Both the position numbers and the translations under genes were made by a program. A stretch of DNA of 64,000 nucleotides, taken from Alistipes ihumii AP11 (lineage in GTDB: Bacteria > Bacteroidota > Bacteroidia > Bacteroidales > Rikenellaceae). Below the pieces are notes generated by a model. The model ran no database searches. It saw only the letters and a list, made by a program, of their open reading frames with translations, and was not told where the DNA came from. Shown here in pieces: positions 44,926-53,595 of this stretch (positions are counted from its first letter, which is position 1; each line of letters begins with the position of its first letter). The DNA lies in NCBI RefSeq assembly GCF_025144665.1, contig NZ_CP102294.1, forward strand, positions 2,604,001 to 2,668,000, in the 5' to 3' direction.

Positions 44926-45773
44926 TACTGATTGCCGACAGCGGCTCGACGAAGACCGACTGGTGCGTCGTACGGGAAGGCCGGACGGTGCGGAGATTCG
45001 AGACCGACGGAACGAATCCCTTTTTTCAGGCTCCGGAGCAGATCGAACGCACGCTGGCCTCGCAGTTGCTTCCCCGGCTGGACGGTCGGCCGGTCCGAAG
45101 CGTTTTTTTCTACGGCGCGGGTTGCGCGTTCGAGGAGCAGACCGCGATGATTCGGCGCGTCTTGCGCTCGCTGCTGGACGTCCGTCGCGTCGAAGTAGGA
45201 AGCGATATGCTGGCCGCCGCCCGGGCGCTGTGCGGGCGCGATCCGGGGATCGCCTGCATTCTGGGTACGGGGTCCAATTCGTGCCGCTGGGACGGGCAGC
45301 GGATCGCCGAGCAGGTGTCGCCGCTCGGGTTCATTCTCGGCGACGAGGGGAGCGGGGCCGTGCTGGGCCGCCGGCTGGTCGGCGACTGCCTGAAGAATCG
45401 GTTGCCCGCCGGATTACGGGAGATGTTTCTCGACCGTTTCGGCCTGACTCCTGCCGAAATATTGGATCGGGTTTACCGTCAGCCGTTTCCGAATCGCTTT
45501 TTGGCTTCGCTGTCGCCCTTTCTGGCCGAGCATATCGCTGTGCCCGAGATTCGCGCGCTGGTCGAGGAGAGCTTTGGCGACTTCTTCCGGCGCAACGTGG
45601 CGCAGTATGCCGGCTCGTCTTCTTTGCCCGTGCATTGCGTCGGCTCGGTGGCCTATTTTTATCGCGAGCCGCTGGAGCGGGCCGCCGGACGGCTTTCGCT
45701 GCGGATCGGAACGGTCCTTCGCAGCCCGATAGAGGGTCTGATCGCCTATCATTCAACCGAAAACAAGATATGA
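44922..45773 (+). CDS. BadF/BadG/BcrA/BcrD-type amino-sugar kinase (MurK-like)
   Basis: A 283-residue ASKHA-fold kinase from the ATG at 44922. The phosphate-binding loop is LIADSGSTKTDW at the N-terminus, a second phosphate loop is GTGSNSCRW, and the GDEGSGAVLGRRL motif is shared with N-acetylglucosamine kinases of this class. Directly followed by MurQ with a 4-nt overlap, it most likely phosphorylates N-acetylmuramic acid (and perhaps GlcNAc) at O6, providing the MurQ substrate, as in the murK-murQ pairs of other Bacteroidetes. Confidence 0.87.
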   Translation: MILIADSGSTKTDWCVVREGRTVRRFETDGTNPFFQAPEQIERTLASQLLPRLDGRPVRSVFFYGAGCAFEEQTAMIRRVLRSLLDVRRVEVGSDMLAAARALCGRDPGIACILGTGSNSCRWDGQRIAEQVSPLGFILGDEGSGAVLGRRLVGDCLKNRLPAGLREMFLDRFGLTPAEILDRVYRQPFPNRFLASLSPFLAEHIAVPEIRALVEESFGDFFRRNVAQYAGSSSLPVHCVGSVAYFYREPLERAAGRLSLRIGTVLRSPIEGLIAYHSTENKI

Positions 45774-46612
45774 CATTCGTGAAAATAACCGAGCAGCCGT
45801 CGTCGCACGGCGATCTGGACAAGATGTCCGTCCGTGAGCTGCTCGAGGGAATCAACGACGAGGACGCTCGGGTCGCGCCGGCCGTGCGGCGAACGATCCC
45901 TCAGCTCGAGAAACTCGTGACGGCCGTCGTCGAGCGGATGAGGCGCGGCGGCCGCATTTTCTATCTGGGGGCCGGAACGAGCGGCCGGCTCGGCGTGCTC
46001 GACGCCTCGGAGATACCGCCCACGTTCGGCATGCCTCCCTCGTTGGTCGTCGGACTGATCGCGGGCGGAGACCGGGCGCTGCGCAATCCGGTCGAGTTCG
46101 CCGAGGACGACGAGGAGCGCGGTTGGGAGGAGTTGCGCGAGCGGAGCGTGTCGTCGCTCGATACGGTGATCGGCATCGCCGCATCGGGTACGACGCCCTA
46201 TGTGGTCGGCGCGCTTCGCCGGGCCCGGGAGCACGGTGTTCTGACGGCCTGCATCACGAGCAACCCCGGCTCGCCTTTGGCTGCCGAGGCCGATATTCCG
46301 ATCGAGATGGTCGTCGGACCCGAGTTCGTGACGGGCAGCTCGCGGATGAAGTCGGGAACCGGGCAGAAGATGATCTGCAACATGATTACGACGGCGACGA
46401 TGATTCGTCTGGGCCGGGTGCGCGGTAATCGCATGGTGAACATGCAGCTCTCGAACGACAAACTGATCGATCGCGGTACGCGCATGGTTGCCGACGAGCT
46501 GGGGATCGGTTACGAGCGGGCCCGGGGACTGTTGTTGCTGCACGGCTCCGCTTCGAAAGCGATCGAAGCGGGGCGCGACGGCAAAATGCCGGAGCGGGAG
46601 GCCGACGTGTAG
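45770..46612 (+). CDS. murQ: N-acetylmuramic acid 6-phosphate etherase
   Basis: Cleaves the lactyl ether of MurNAc-6-P to GlcNAc-6-P and D-lactate. 280 residues from the ATG at 45770 (ATGA overlap with the kinase). It has an SIS domain with FYLGAGTSGRLGVLDASEIPPTFG split across the active site (the Glu of DASE corresponds to the catalytic Glu of E. coli MurQ), IAASGTTPYV, and TGSSRMKSGTGQKMICNM. Strong family match. It ends the operon and converges on the dipeptide epimerase gene. Confidence 0.96.
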   Translation: MTFVKITEQPSSHGDLDKMSVRELLEGINDEDARVAPAVRRTIPQLEKLVTAVVERMRRGGRIFYLGAGTSGRLGVLDASEIPPTFGMPPSLVVGLIAGGDRALRNPVEFAEDDEERGWEELRERSVSSLDTVIGIAASGTTPYVVGALRRAREHGVLTACITSNPGSPLAAEADIPIEMVVGPEFVTGSSRMKSGTGQKMICNMITTATMIRLGRVRGNRMVNMQLSNDKLIDRGTRMVADELGIGYERARGLLLLHGSASKAIEAGRDGKMPEREADV

Positions 46613-46807
46613 CTTCCGGCAGGCCCGAACCGATTCAGGGGAACGGCGGGCCGTCGGCTCTTTGCCGGACGATAGTCGGCGGTTTCCGTATCGGGGTTCT
46701 GTTTGCCGTCCGTATTTTGACAGCGGTTTATGCCGGTCTCTCCCATTCCGACGGCAGCGGAAGCGATTTTTTAGCCCTGCCGGCGCCTTTGGCCCTGTTT
46801 GGCCGCT

Positions 46808-47944
46808 TTAGAGGGGAACGATGCCGAGGCCGGGCCGGTCGGGCAGCGTGATATGGCCGTCGACGATCTTCATGCCGTCGAAGCGGTCGTTCGAGATCAG
46901 CAGATTACCGTCCAGGTCGGCCCAGTCCATCATCGGCGAGAGCTGCGCGGCGGCCGAGACGGCGCAGGAGGTTTCGGTCATGCAGCCGATCATCGTCTTC
47001 ATGCCGAGCGCCCGGGCCAGAATAGTCATCCGATAGGCTTCCCTCAGACCGGTGCTTTTCATCAGCTTGATATTGATGCCGTCGTAGACTCCCTCGGCGC
47101 GCTTGACGTCCGGAAGGCGTTGCAGGAACTCGTCGGCGATGATCGGCAGCGGGCTCCGTTCGCGCAGCCAGGCCGTCTCGTCGATCATCTCCTTGGGCAG
47201 CGGCTGCTCGACGAACAACGTATTGCGCTCGGCGAGCCAGCAGATCGTTTCGAGCGCCCGCTCCTTATCGGTCCATCCCTGATTGGCGTCGACGCAGAGC
47301 GGCTTGTCGGTCGCCGAGCGGATGACCTCGACGAGCTCGCGGTCGCCCTCGACGCCCATTTTGACCTTGATCACGTTGTAGGGAGCCGTTTCCTCGACTT
47401 TTTGCCGGACGACCTCGGCCGTGTCGATGCCGATCGTGAACGAGGTGTCGGGCGCCTTTTCGGGCGACAGACCCCATATCTTGTACCACGGTTGTCCGAG
47501 CAGCTTGCCGACCAGATCGTGCAGCGCCAGATCGACCGAAGCCTTGGCCGCCCGGTTGTCGGGAGCCGCCCGGTCGACGTAGTCGAGAATCTCGTCCATG
47601 CGGAACGGGTCCGTGAACCGGCTCAGGTCGAGCGAGCTCAGAAAGCGGCAGACCGACTCCTGCGTCTCGCCCAGATAGGGAGGCATCGATGCCTCGCCGT
47701 AGCCCGTTATGCCGTCGTATTCGAGCGTGACCTGTACGTCGGGCGTGTGCGTGCGGGTGTTGACCGCGACCGTGAACGGATGGATCAGTTTCAGGTCGTA
47801 GGGCTCGAAGGCGAGGCTCAGCCTGCCGCTGCGTCGCTCGGGCCGTTTGTGCGGCGAGCGGGCGGCGGCGCGCAGCGCGACGGAAGGGACCGATGCCGCG
47901 ATCAGGCCGGCGGCCGCTGTCTTGAGAAATTCTTTTCTGTTCAT
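46808..47944 (-). CDS. Dipeptide (L-Ala-D/L-Glu) epimerase, exported
   Basis: An enolase-superfamily epimerase of 378 residues. The catalytic set is visible: the KVK motif (Lys183/Lys185), metal ligands Asp209 (VDANQGW), Glu236 (EQPLP) and Asp261 (IADE), and the acceptor Lys283 in NIKLMKSTG. The N-terminus resembles a signal peptide preceded by MNRKEF (an RK rather than twin Arg), so it is probably exported. It lies 19 nt after the NlpC/P60 gene in the same direction, matching the murein-peptide degradation order endopeptidase then epimerase. Confidence 0.92.
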   Translation of the reverse strand: MNRKEFLKTAAAGLIAASVPSVALRAAARSPHKRPERRSGRLSLAFEPYDLKLIHPFTVAVNTRTHTPDVQVTLEYDGITGYGEASMPPYLGETQESVCRFLSSLDLSRFTDPFRMDEILDYVDRAAPDNRAAKASVDLALHDLVGKLLGQPWYKIWGLSPEKAPDTSFTIGIDTAEVVRQKVEETAPYNVIKVKMGVEGDRELVEVIRSATDKPLCVDANQGWTDKERALETICWLAERNTLFVEQPLPKEMIDETAWLRERSPLPIIADEFLQRLPDVKRAEGVYDGINIKLMKSTGLREAYRMTILARALGMKTMIGCMTETSCAVSAAAQLSPMMDWADLDGNLLISNDRFDGMKIVDGHITLPDRPGLGIVPL

Positions 47945-47963
47945 ATCGGGTTCGGATGGGTCG

Positions 47964-49157
47964 TTATCGGATGTCGAAATACCATGGATGCGAGCGGATC
48001 GCCGTGATGCCGGGCGTTCCGATCCGGGTTCCGATTCGGCTGATCGACAGACAGCTCATCGGCAGATAGTCGTCGGCCGACGGGTCCAGACTGTTGATCT
48101 TGACGCGTCCGGCCGAGTGGATGAAGCGCCCTTCGCCGAGATACATCGCCACATGGGTCACCCGTCCGCTGGCCGGATTGCCGAAGAAGATCAGATCGCC
48201 CTTGAGACATCGGGGCCATTCCGACGGGGCGAGTCGCTCGCCCGTGAGCGCTTGCTGCGACGCGTCGCGGGCGATGACGATGCCGCCTGCGAAGTAGGCC
48301 GTCTTCACCATGCCCGAGCAGTCGACTCCTTTGACCGACGTGCCTCCCCACAGATAGGGGACTCCCGTCATCTGCCGCGCTGTCCGTTCCAGCCCGTCCG
48401 GATCGAGCGGACGAGAGGCCCACGTTTCGAAGTCTTCGATCTCGCGGCGAAGAACATAGCCCGACCTTCCGTCGGGCAGCCGGACGGAAGCGAACTTCCG
48501 GCCGCTTTTGGCTGCGGTATCGGCTTCGAGAACCGAGCCGAGCACCAGATCGGACACCGTGCCCGAGCGGAGGTCCAGCCCGGCGTAGACGGATCCCGCG
48601 TAGCCCGTGTAGACGTAACGGGCGGCCGAGCGCCAGCGTTTCGTTTCCTCGGCTGTCTTCAGCGCGATCGAGGCCGCGTTGGTCCAGCCGATGTAACCGT
48701 CGGGCGTCTGCACGCGATACCAGTTGTCGTACTGTTCGAGTACGCGCAGCGGCGTGCCCATGATGGCTTGCGTGCTCATTTCGGCCGCGTGGTCCGGAGC
48801 CGTCCGCAGATTGATCGACGAGAGCGTGACGAGAGCCTCGTTCTTCTCTTTCAGCGAGGCGTCGGGCAGCGCTTTCACATAATCGGCGAACCGGATGCCT
48901 GCGCCGCGAAACGCTGCGCGGAGCGCTTCGATCGCTTCGGGATCGTCGCATTTCCCTTTCAGGATATGGAGCGTGTCGTTGATCCGCTCGGCTTCGATTT
49001 CGAATACGGCGACCCTTCGGTCGGGGGCGTGCTGCCGGCGTACTGCGTCGAGTACGGCCGCCGCGTCCTGAGCGGAGAGTCCGCTCCCCAGCGCGAGGCC
49101 GAACAGCAACAGCAGGCTTCGCAGAGTGCCCGCCTGCTTGATCGTATGCTTTTTCAT
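47964..49157 (-). CDS. SH3-domain NlpC/P60 murein endopeptidase (YkfC-like)
   Basis: Cleaves murein peptides, probably between L-Ala-gamma-D-Glu and meso-DAP. 397 residues from the ATG at 49157; a start at 49166 adds three residues. A signal peptide is at 1-27 (ending LSAQD). Two SH3-like domains lie at about 95-145 (INLRTAPDHA, then GYIGWTN) and 165-225. The C-terminal NlpC/P60 domain (about 245-370) has the catalytic Cys in VDCSGMVKTAYF and the His in VTHVAMYLGEGRFIHS. It heads an operon with the epimerase, supporting a role in peptidoglycan peptide recycling. Confidence 0.92.
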   Translation of the reverse strand: MKKHTIKQAGTLRSLLLLFGLALGSGLSAQDAAAVLDAVRRQHAPDRRVAVFEIEAERINDTLHILKGKCDDPEAIEALRAAFRGAGIRFADYVKALPDASLKEKNEALVTLSSINLRTAPDHAAEMSTQAIMGTPLRVLEQYDNWYRVQTPDGYIGWTNAASIALKTAEETKRWRSAARYVYTGYAGSVYAGLDLRSGTVSDLVLGSVLEADTAAKSGRKFASVRLPDGRSGYVLRREIEDFETWASRPLDPDGLERTARQMTGVPYLWGGTSVKGVDCSGMVKTAYFAGGIVIARDASQQALTGERLAPSEWPRCLKGDLIFFGNPASGRVTHVAMYLGEGRFIHSAGRVKINSLDPSADDYLPMSCLSISRIGTRIGTPGITAIRSHPWYFDIR

Positions 49158-49229
49158 CGGTTTCATCGGTTTCGGTCCGGTCCCGTTCTCCGTTTTTCGG
49201 GAACGGCCGTCGATCGGGGCCTTTGCTTG

Positions 49230-49260
49230 CAAAAATAGGGATTTCCCTTTTCAATGGCAA
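49230..49260 (-). promoter_or_regulatory. Promoter of the murein-peptide operon
   Basis: Minus strand: TTG (49260-49258), 20 bp, TATTTTTG (49237-49230), upstream of the NlpC/P60 gene. The remainder of the divergent gap (49261-49534) has no recognised gene. Confidence 0.65.
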
Positions 49261-49534
49261 AACGGAAGCGCCCGGGCGCTGTTTTCGGAGTATCCGGCCC
49301 GCGCCCGCCGGCGTAGGAAGACGGTATGGCAGACAGTGTGCGGCAGATGCTTTGCCCGGGAGACGTGCCGCGGGCGGCAGGCCGCCCGCAGAAAGCGTCG
49401 GACCGGCGGAAGAAGCCGGAATTTGCGGCGAATCGCTCCATGTCGCGAATTGTGGTTTGTTTTTTGCAAAAGGGAGACTCGTTCCCGCGCAGCGAGGATG
49501 CGAACTTATTGTTTAACTTTTAAAAATAGAAATC

Positions 49535-49726
49535 ATGAAAGGTAGTTGTTTCTTTTCGTTTTTGGGCGGAGCCGCCATCGGCGCGATGATCGCTCTGCTG
49601 ACCGCTCCCGACTCGGGGGCCAACACCCGTCACAAAATCGCCGGCAAGATCAAGCAAGGCGGTCAGAAAGTGAAGGATACCCTCGAGGAGGGCTATCATT
49701 CGATGCAGCACTCGATGCAGGAATAA
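49535..49726 (+). CDS. YtxH-domain small protein
   Basis: 63 residues. The N-terminal hydrophobic helix is GGAAIGAMIALLTAPDSG, followed by a polar Lys/Gln helical tail. This is the YtxH pattern (a Gly-rich helix then LLTAP-x-SG), found in small stress-associated proteins. It begins a run of three small genes at 49535-50394, probably one operon. TAACTTTT at 49514-49521 may be its -7 element. Confidence 0.8.
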   Translation: MKGSCFFSFLGGAAIGAMIALLTAPDSGANTRHKIAGKIKQGGQKVKDTLEEGYHSMQHSMQE

Positions 49727-49739
49727 GTTCCCGTAAGGT

Positions 49740-50114
49740 ATGGAAAACAACGACAGACCCGGACGGATCGAGCGCGCTGCCCTGGATGCGAAGGATTACG
49801 CAATGTGGTCGCTGGATCGCTTCAGGCTGAGCCTGATCGACAATCTTTCGACTTTCGTCAGCACGCTGTTCAGCGTTTTCGTTCTGATTGTTCTGGCGGG
49901 TATCGGGGCGATGTTCTTCGCCGCGGCGCTGACATGGCTTCTGGGCATGCTCATCGGCTCGATGCTCGCCGCCATACTGATTATGGGAGGCCTGTTCGTC
50001 CTGTTGGCCCTGATCGTGTACGGCAGGAGAAAGAGGCTGATTCTGAATCAAACCGTCCGGATGTTCAGCCGGATGATGTCCGATCTGGGCGATAAGTACT
50101 CCGATGATGAATAA
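49740..50114 (+). CDS. Phage-holin-3-6/YqjE-like membrane protein
   Basis: 124 residues with two strong membrane helices (about 42-65 and 70-95), an amphipathic N-terminus and a basic C-terminal tail. The arrangement fits the putative holin superfamily III (YqjE/DUF1469), whose chromosomal members are not lytic but occur with YtxH- and YqjD-like proteins in stress loci. It follows the YtxH gene after 13 nt and overlaps the next gene by 11 nt. Confidence 0.75.
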   Translation: MENNDRPGRIERAALDAKDYAMWSLDRFRLSLIDNLSTFVSTLFSVFVLIVLAGIGAMFFAAALTWLLGMLIGSMLAAILIMGGLFVLLALIVYGRRKRLILNQTVRMFSRMMSDLGDKYSDDE

Positions 50115-50394
50115 CAGGGTTTGCTACCGAAAGATACGCACGTACACCGACCTGAGAATCGAGCGGATGCGCGTCGACCGCGAGCTGGACTCGCTGGGAG
50201 AGCGGCTCAAGGCCGACTGGCGGGGCATTTCGCAGATGTTCTCGATGGGCTATCTCGTCGACCGGATCACCGGTCGGGCGAGCCAGATGTACGCGTTCGT
50301 TCAGTGGGGCATGTCGGCGTACAGTCATGTGCGCTCGATAATCGAGAAACATAAGGCCGAAAAATCCGGCCAAAGCAGTCAGGACGGCCGGTGA
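50104..50394 (+). CDS. Hypothetical small protein (YqjK-position)
   Basis: 96 residues, basic and largely helical, with one weakly hydrophobic stretch (about 60-80). A second ATG three nt downstream is equally good. Its place after a YtxH/holin pair parallels the third gene of yqjD-yqjE-yqjK-type clusters, though sequence resemblance is not evident. A perfect terminator follows. Confidence 0.65.
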   Translation: MMNNRVCYRKIRTYTDLRIERMRVDRELDSLGERLKADWRGISQMFSMGYLVDRITGRASQMYAFVQWGMSAYSHVRSIIEKHKAEKSGQSSQDGR

Positions 50395-50411
50395 CGCCGT
50401 TGCCCGTACAG

Positions 50412-50459
50412 CATCGGCTTTCTTGCGGCAAGCCCGCCGCAAGAAAGCCGATGTTCTTT
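50412..50459 (+). terminator. Terminator of the small-protein cluster
   Basis: A perfect 18-bp stem (50412-50429 with 50436-50453), a 6-nt loop, then TTCTTTTT. Confidence 0.9.
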
Positions 50460-50494
50460 TTCGCTCCCGGATGTCGCGCGGACGTCCGTTTTGC

Positions 50495-50502
50495 TATCTT
50501 TG
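50495..50502 (+). promoter_or_regulatory. -7 element (TATCTTTG) upstream of the PanE-type gene
   Basis: A TAnnTTTG match 28 nt before the ATG, without a good -33 element. Confidence 0.45.
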
Positions 50503-50530
50503 CGTCGTAGAACCAAATGCGATCGGGACG

Positions 50531-51454
50531 ATGAAAACGAGAATAGCGGTCGTCGGCACGGGCGGTGTCGGCGGGTTTCTGGGCGGATTGCTGGCCCGTT
50601 TCTACGAACATTCCGACGAGGCGGAGATCTATTTCGTTTCGAGGGGGCAGGCGCTGCGGAACATACGCGAGCGGGGGCTGCTGGTCGACGCGCAGGAGGG
50701 CCGCTTCACGGCCCGGCCGAAAGCGGCGACCGATTCGCCGGCGGAAATCGGAGAGATGGACTACGTGCTCTATTGTACCAAGTCTTACGACGTCGAGGGC
50801 GCTGTCGGGCAATTGCTGCCCTGCATCGGTCCGCATACCGTCGTGCTGCCGTTCATGAACGGCGTGGACGGAGCCGAGCGGATCCGGCGGATGCTGCCTG
50901 CGACCGAAGTGTGGGACGGCTGCGTCTACGTGGTGGCCTATATCGTCTCTCCGGGACACATAGCCGAGCATACGAACGGCTATCGCTACCTGTTCGGCTC
51001 CGCGACGGGCGATCCCGCCCGGCTGGCCGAACTCGAACGGATTTTCGAGCGGGCGGGCATCCGGGCCCGGCTCGAAGCGGACATCGTGCGCCGCGTATGG
51101 GATAAGTTCGCTTTCATATCTACGGTGGCTACCTCCACTTCCTATACGGACAAGACATACGGCGGCGTGCTCGGCGATCCTGCCGACCGGGCCGATCTGG
51201 ATTCGTTGCTCGCCGAGTTTCAGACCGTTGCGGCCGCCAAGGGGATCGTGTTGTCCGAGGGTATTGCCGGAAAGGTGATCGCCCAGATGGAACGGATACC
51301 GGCCGATACGACGACTTCGATGCAGCGCGACTTTCGCACGGGGCGGACGACCGAGCTCGAGTCGCTGACCGGATATGTCGTCCGCGAGGGCCGGCGGCTG
51401 GGCGTTCCGACGCCGACCTATGACCGGATGTACGAGTCGCTGCGGGGCCGTTAG
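50531..51454 (+). CDS. panE: 2-dehydropantoate 2-reductase family protein (PanE/ApbA)
   Basis: 307 residues from the ATG at 50531. An N-terminal Rossmann fold binds NADPH (IAVVGTGGVGGFLGGLLA) and the C-terminal helical domain contains the family Lys region KFAFISTVATSTS and a late RTTELESLTGYVVREG (conserved Glu for the substrate). Ketopantoate reduction in pantothenate synthesis is the likely role, though paralogues reduce other 2-keto acids. No other pan gene is nearby. Confidence 0.85.
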   Translation: MKTRIAVVGTGGVGGFLGGLLARFYEHSDEAEIYFVSRGQALRNIRERGLLVDAQEGRFTARPKAATDSPAEIGEMDYVLYCTKSYDVEGAVGQLLPCIGPHTVVLPFMNGVDGAERIRRMLPATEVWDGCVYVVAYIVSPGHIAEHTNGYRYLFGSATGDPARLAELERIFERAGIRARLEADIVRRVWDKFAFISTVATSTSYTDKTYGGVLGDPADRADLDSLLAEFQTVAAAKGIVLSEGIAGKVIAQMERIPADTTTSMQRDFRTGRTTELESLTGYVVREGRRLGVPTPTYDRMYESLRGR

Positions 51455-51818
51455 ACGGCGTGCCGCGCTATTTTTTCGAAGGCGCTTTTCTGCGCCGGGC
51501 GATCCGCCGCGAGGCATGTCGTTTTCTGCGGAGTGTCGTCTCTGCGAATCGAGATTTCGATTGCGGAATTTTTCAGAAGGGTGTATCCGGCTTGTCGGTG
51601 GCCTGTTCCCGCTGAGGATGGAACGGATTAAGCGCGCGTTCCGTAACAAAATGCGTTGCCAGAACGTGAGAAAACGGCGAAACAGATAATTGCCACCTGT
51701 TCGCTTGTCCCTTAACCGGTGTGCGGAAGAGCTTATTTCCGTAGAGGAACGGGCTCCTGTTGCCGGATCGTTGTCGGACCGTTGCGAAAATTTTTTTCGC
51801 GGGCGCTCGCGGTTGCCG
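51455..51818. other. Convergent gap without a recognised gene
   Basis: Lies between the PanE-type gene and guaD. It contains a short GCGAAAA/TTTTCGC hairpin (51784-51800) that could terminate on either strand. Confidence 0.5.
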
Positions 51819-52322
51819 TCAGTACGGCGTTTTGTCCTCTTGGTCGCGCCACAGCTCGAACGCGCGGATCGCCTCGTCGGGGAGCATGCGCTCGGACGGC
51901 AGCGAACGGGCGGACGGGGCGAGTGCGAACTCGTCGTATATGAACGAGTCGTCGAAGCCGATCTCCGCCGCGTCTTTCTTGTCGTTGGCATAATACATCC
52001 GGTCGAGTCGGGCCCAATAGATCGCGCCGAGGCACATCGGACACGGTTCGCACGAGGTGTATATCTCGCAGCCGCTCAGATCGAAGGTACCCAGCACCCG
52101 GGCCGCGTTGCGTATGGCGGTCACTTCGGCGTGGGCCGTCGGGTCGCACCCCGGCACGACGCGGTTCGTCCCGGTGGCGATCACGCGGCCGTCGCGGACG
52201 ATCACGGCGCCGAACGGGCCGCCGCCCTTCCTGACGTTCTCGATCGACAGATCGATCGCCTGCCGCATGTATCGCTCGCGGCAGGCGTTCGCAGCATGCT
52301 GGGTTTTCTCTTTTTCATCCAT
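51819..52322 (-). CDS. guaD: Guanine deaminase (cytidine-deaminase-like fold)
   Basis: Deaminates guanine to xanthine. 167 residues from the ATG at 52322; the open frame runs further, but the promoter is at 52347-52376. Zinc/catalytic residues are His64 and Glu66 (HAEVTAI) and the PCPMC cysteines (Cys94, Cys97). The C-terminal stretch DAAEIGFDDSFIYDE is closely similar to Bacillus-type GuaD, which separates it from TadA. It is divergent from xpt, whose substrate xanthine is the product here. Confidence 0.93.
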   Translation of the reverse strand: MDEKEKTQHAANACRERYMRQAIDLSIENVRKGGGPFGAVIVRDGRVIATGTNRVVPGCDPTAHAEVTAIRNAARVLGTFDLSGCEIYTSCEPCPMCLGAIYWARLDRMYYANDKKDAAEIGFDDSFIYDEFALAPSARSLPSERMLPDEAIRAFELWRDQEDKTPY

Positions 52323-52346
52323 GGTCGAAGCGGTTGGATAACTGTA

Positions 52347-52376
52347 CAAAGATACGGAAATATTCCCGGTCGGCAA
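52347..52376 (-). promoter_or_regulatory. Promoter of guaD
   Basis: Minus strand: TTG (52376-52374), 19 bp, TATCTTTG (52354-52347). Confidence 0.65.
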
Positions 52377-52403
52377 GCCGTCGGGCATCCGGGGGCGCCT
52401 GTG

Positions 52404-52435
52404 TTTGGCCGTGCCGGCGGAAATGCGTAATTTAG
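52404..52435 (+). promoter_or_regulatory. Probable promoter of xpt
   Basis: TTTG at 52404-52407, 20 bp, TAATTTAG at 52428-52435 (last T of the consensus replaced by A). The xpt ATG is at 52459. Confidence 0.45.
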
Positions 52436-52458
52436 GCCGGAAAAAATTGCGCGAAACG

Positions 52459-53028
52459 ATGAAAATGTTCGAGGAAAGAATCCTGCGCGACGGGAAGTGC
52501 CTGCCTGGCGGAGTCCTGAAGGTGGACGGATTCATCAATCATCAGATGGACCCGGCGCTGATGATGTCGCTTGCCCGGGAGCTGGCGCGCCGTTTCGGAG
52601 ACGAGCCGCTGGACCGTGTGCTGACCGTCGAGGCGAGCGGGATCGCGCCGGCCGTGCTGGTCGGCTATCTGCTCGGCCTGCCGGTCGTCTTTGCCAAGAA
52701 AAAGTCGCCGAGCACGATGGAGAACGCTCTTTCGGCCCGTGTCCGCTCGTTTACGAAAGGGCGCGACTACGACGTCTGCCTGAGCCGGGACTTCCTGCAT
52801 GCGGGAGACCGGGTGTTGTTCATCGACGACTTTCTGGCCAACGGAAACGCCGCGCAGGGCATGCTCGAGCTGATCGGTCAGGCCGGAGCCTCTCTCGCAG
52901 GCATGGGCTTTCTGATCGAGAAGGCGTTCCAGCCCGGAGGTGCGATGCTGCGCGAGAAAGGTATCCGCGTCGAGTCGCTGGCGCGGATCGAGAGTCTGGA
53001 CGGCGGCCGGATCGTATTCGCCCGTTAG
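52459..53028 (+). CDS. xpt: Xanthine phosphoribosyltransferase
   Basis: Converts xanthine and PRPP to XMP. 189 residues from the ATG at 52459. Hallmarks are [17 protein letters not shown] near the N-terminus, EASGIAPAV, and the PRPP-binding [18 protein letters not shown], with a C-terminal IEKAFQPGG and [10 protein letters not shown]. With the divergent guaD it forms a guanine-to-XMP salvage module. Confidence 0.95.
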   Translation: MKMFEERILRDGKCLPGGVLKVDGFINHQMDPALMMSLARELARRFGDEPLDRVLTVEASGIAPAVLVGYLLGLPVVFAKKKSPSTMENALSARVRSFTKGRDYDVCLSRDFLHAGDRVLFIDDFLANGNAAQGMLELIGQAGASLAGMGFLIEKAFQPGGAMLREKGIRVESLARIESLDGGRIVFAR

Positions 53029-53070
53029 GGACCGTCGTTTCCGGTTCCGTCGCTTTCCCGAATTATCCGA

Positions 53071-53535
53071 TCAAGGTCGCATATTCACATCCAAGCTGAT
53101 GTCGGCCTGACGGGAAACGGCAGGAGCCAATACCATGACTTTCCATGTGGAGTATTCCGACGTAAGATCGAGTTCGATATTCACATCGAACGAATAGGTA
53201 TTTGTGTCTCCTCGGTTCAGTTCGCTTTCCATGTTTACTATCCCATGAGACGCATTCCCTGTGACGACCAAAAGGGAGTGTTTCTCAAAATCGACGGTCG
53301 GCAGTTCCGTTTCGCAATCCTTGATATAGCTTTTCAACTCTTCGCCGGAACGTATTACATGCAATTTGTCTTTCTCAATATTTTCCCAGTTTGTTGACGA
53401 ATCGAACAGCGATTCGACATGCGTTATCGCTACTTGGCCGGGTTCGGGATTTTTCGGTGAATTTTCTTTGTCATCGCATCCTGAAAATGCCACCGACAGC
53501 ATAACGAGCGAGGCGACATAAATTACGGCTCTCAT
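53071..53535 (-). CDS. Hypothetical lipoprotein, PrcB-like
   Basis: 154 residues from the ATG at 53535. A lipoprotein signal ends AFSGC (Cys20). The mature part has the arrangement of PrcB-type domains: HVIRSGEELKSYI, PTVDFEKHSLLVVTG, then beta strands near the C-terminus. PrcB family members stabilise a periplasmic protease in spirochaetes, but here no protease is adjacent and the resemblance is weak. The gene is lower in GC than its neighbours. TAAATTTG on the minus strand (53581-53574) may be its -7 element. Confidence 0.7.
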   Translation of the reverse strand: MRAVIYVASLVMLSVAFSGCDDKENSPKNPEPGQVAITHVESLFDSSTNWENIEKDKLHVIRSGEELKSYIKDCETELPTVDFEKHSLLVVTGNASHGIVNMESELNRGDTNTYSFDVNIELDLTSEYSTWKVMVLAPAVSRQADISLDVNMRP

Positions 53536-53595
53536 AATATTTCGATTTGGTTTCGCTTTGCCGGTCAATATAACAAATTTATTCTCCGAAAACAA

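Noticed and set aside
49740-50114. Prophage holin
   Set aside because: No other phage gene is present, and the protein sits in a YtxH-type cluster, so it is more likely a chromosomal YqjE-like membrane protein.
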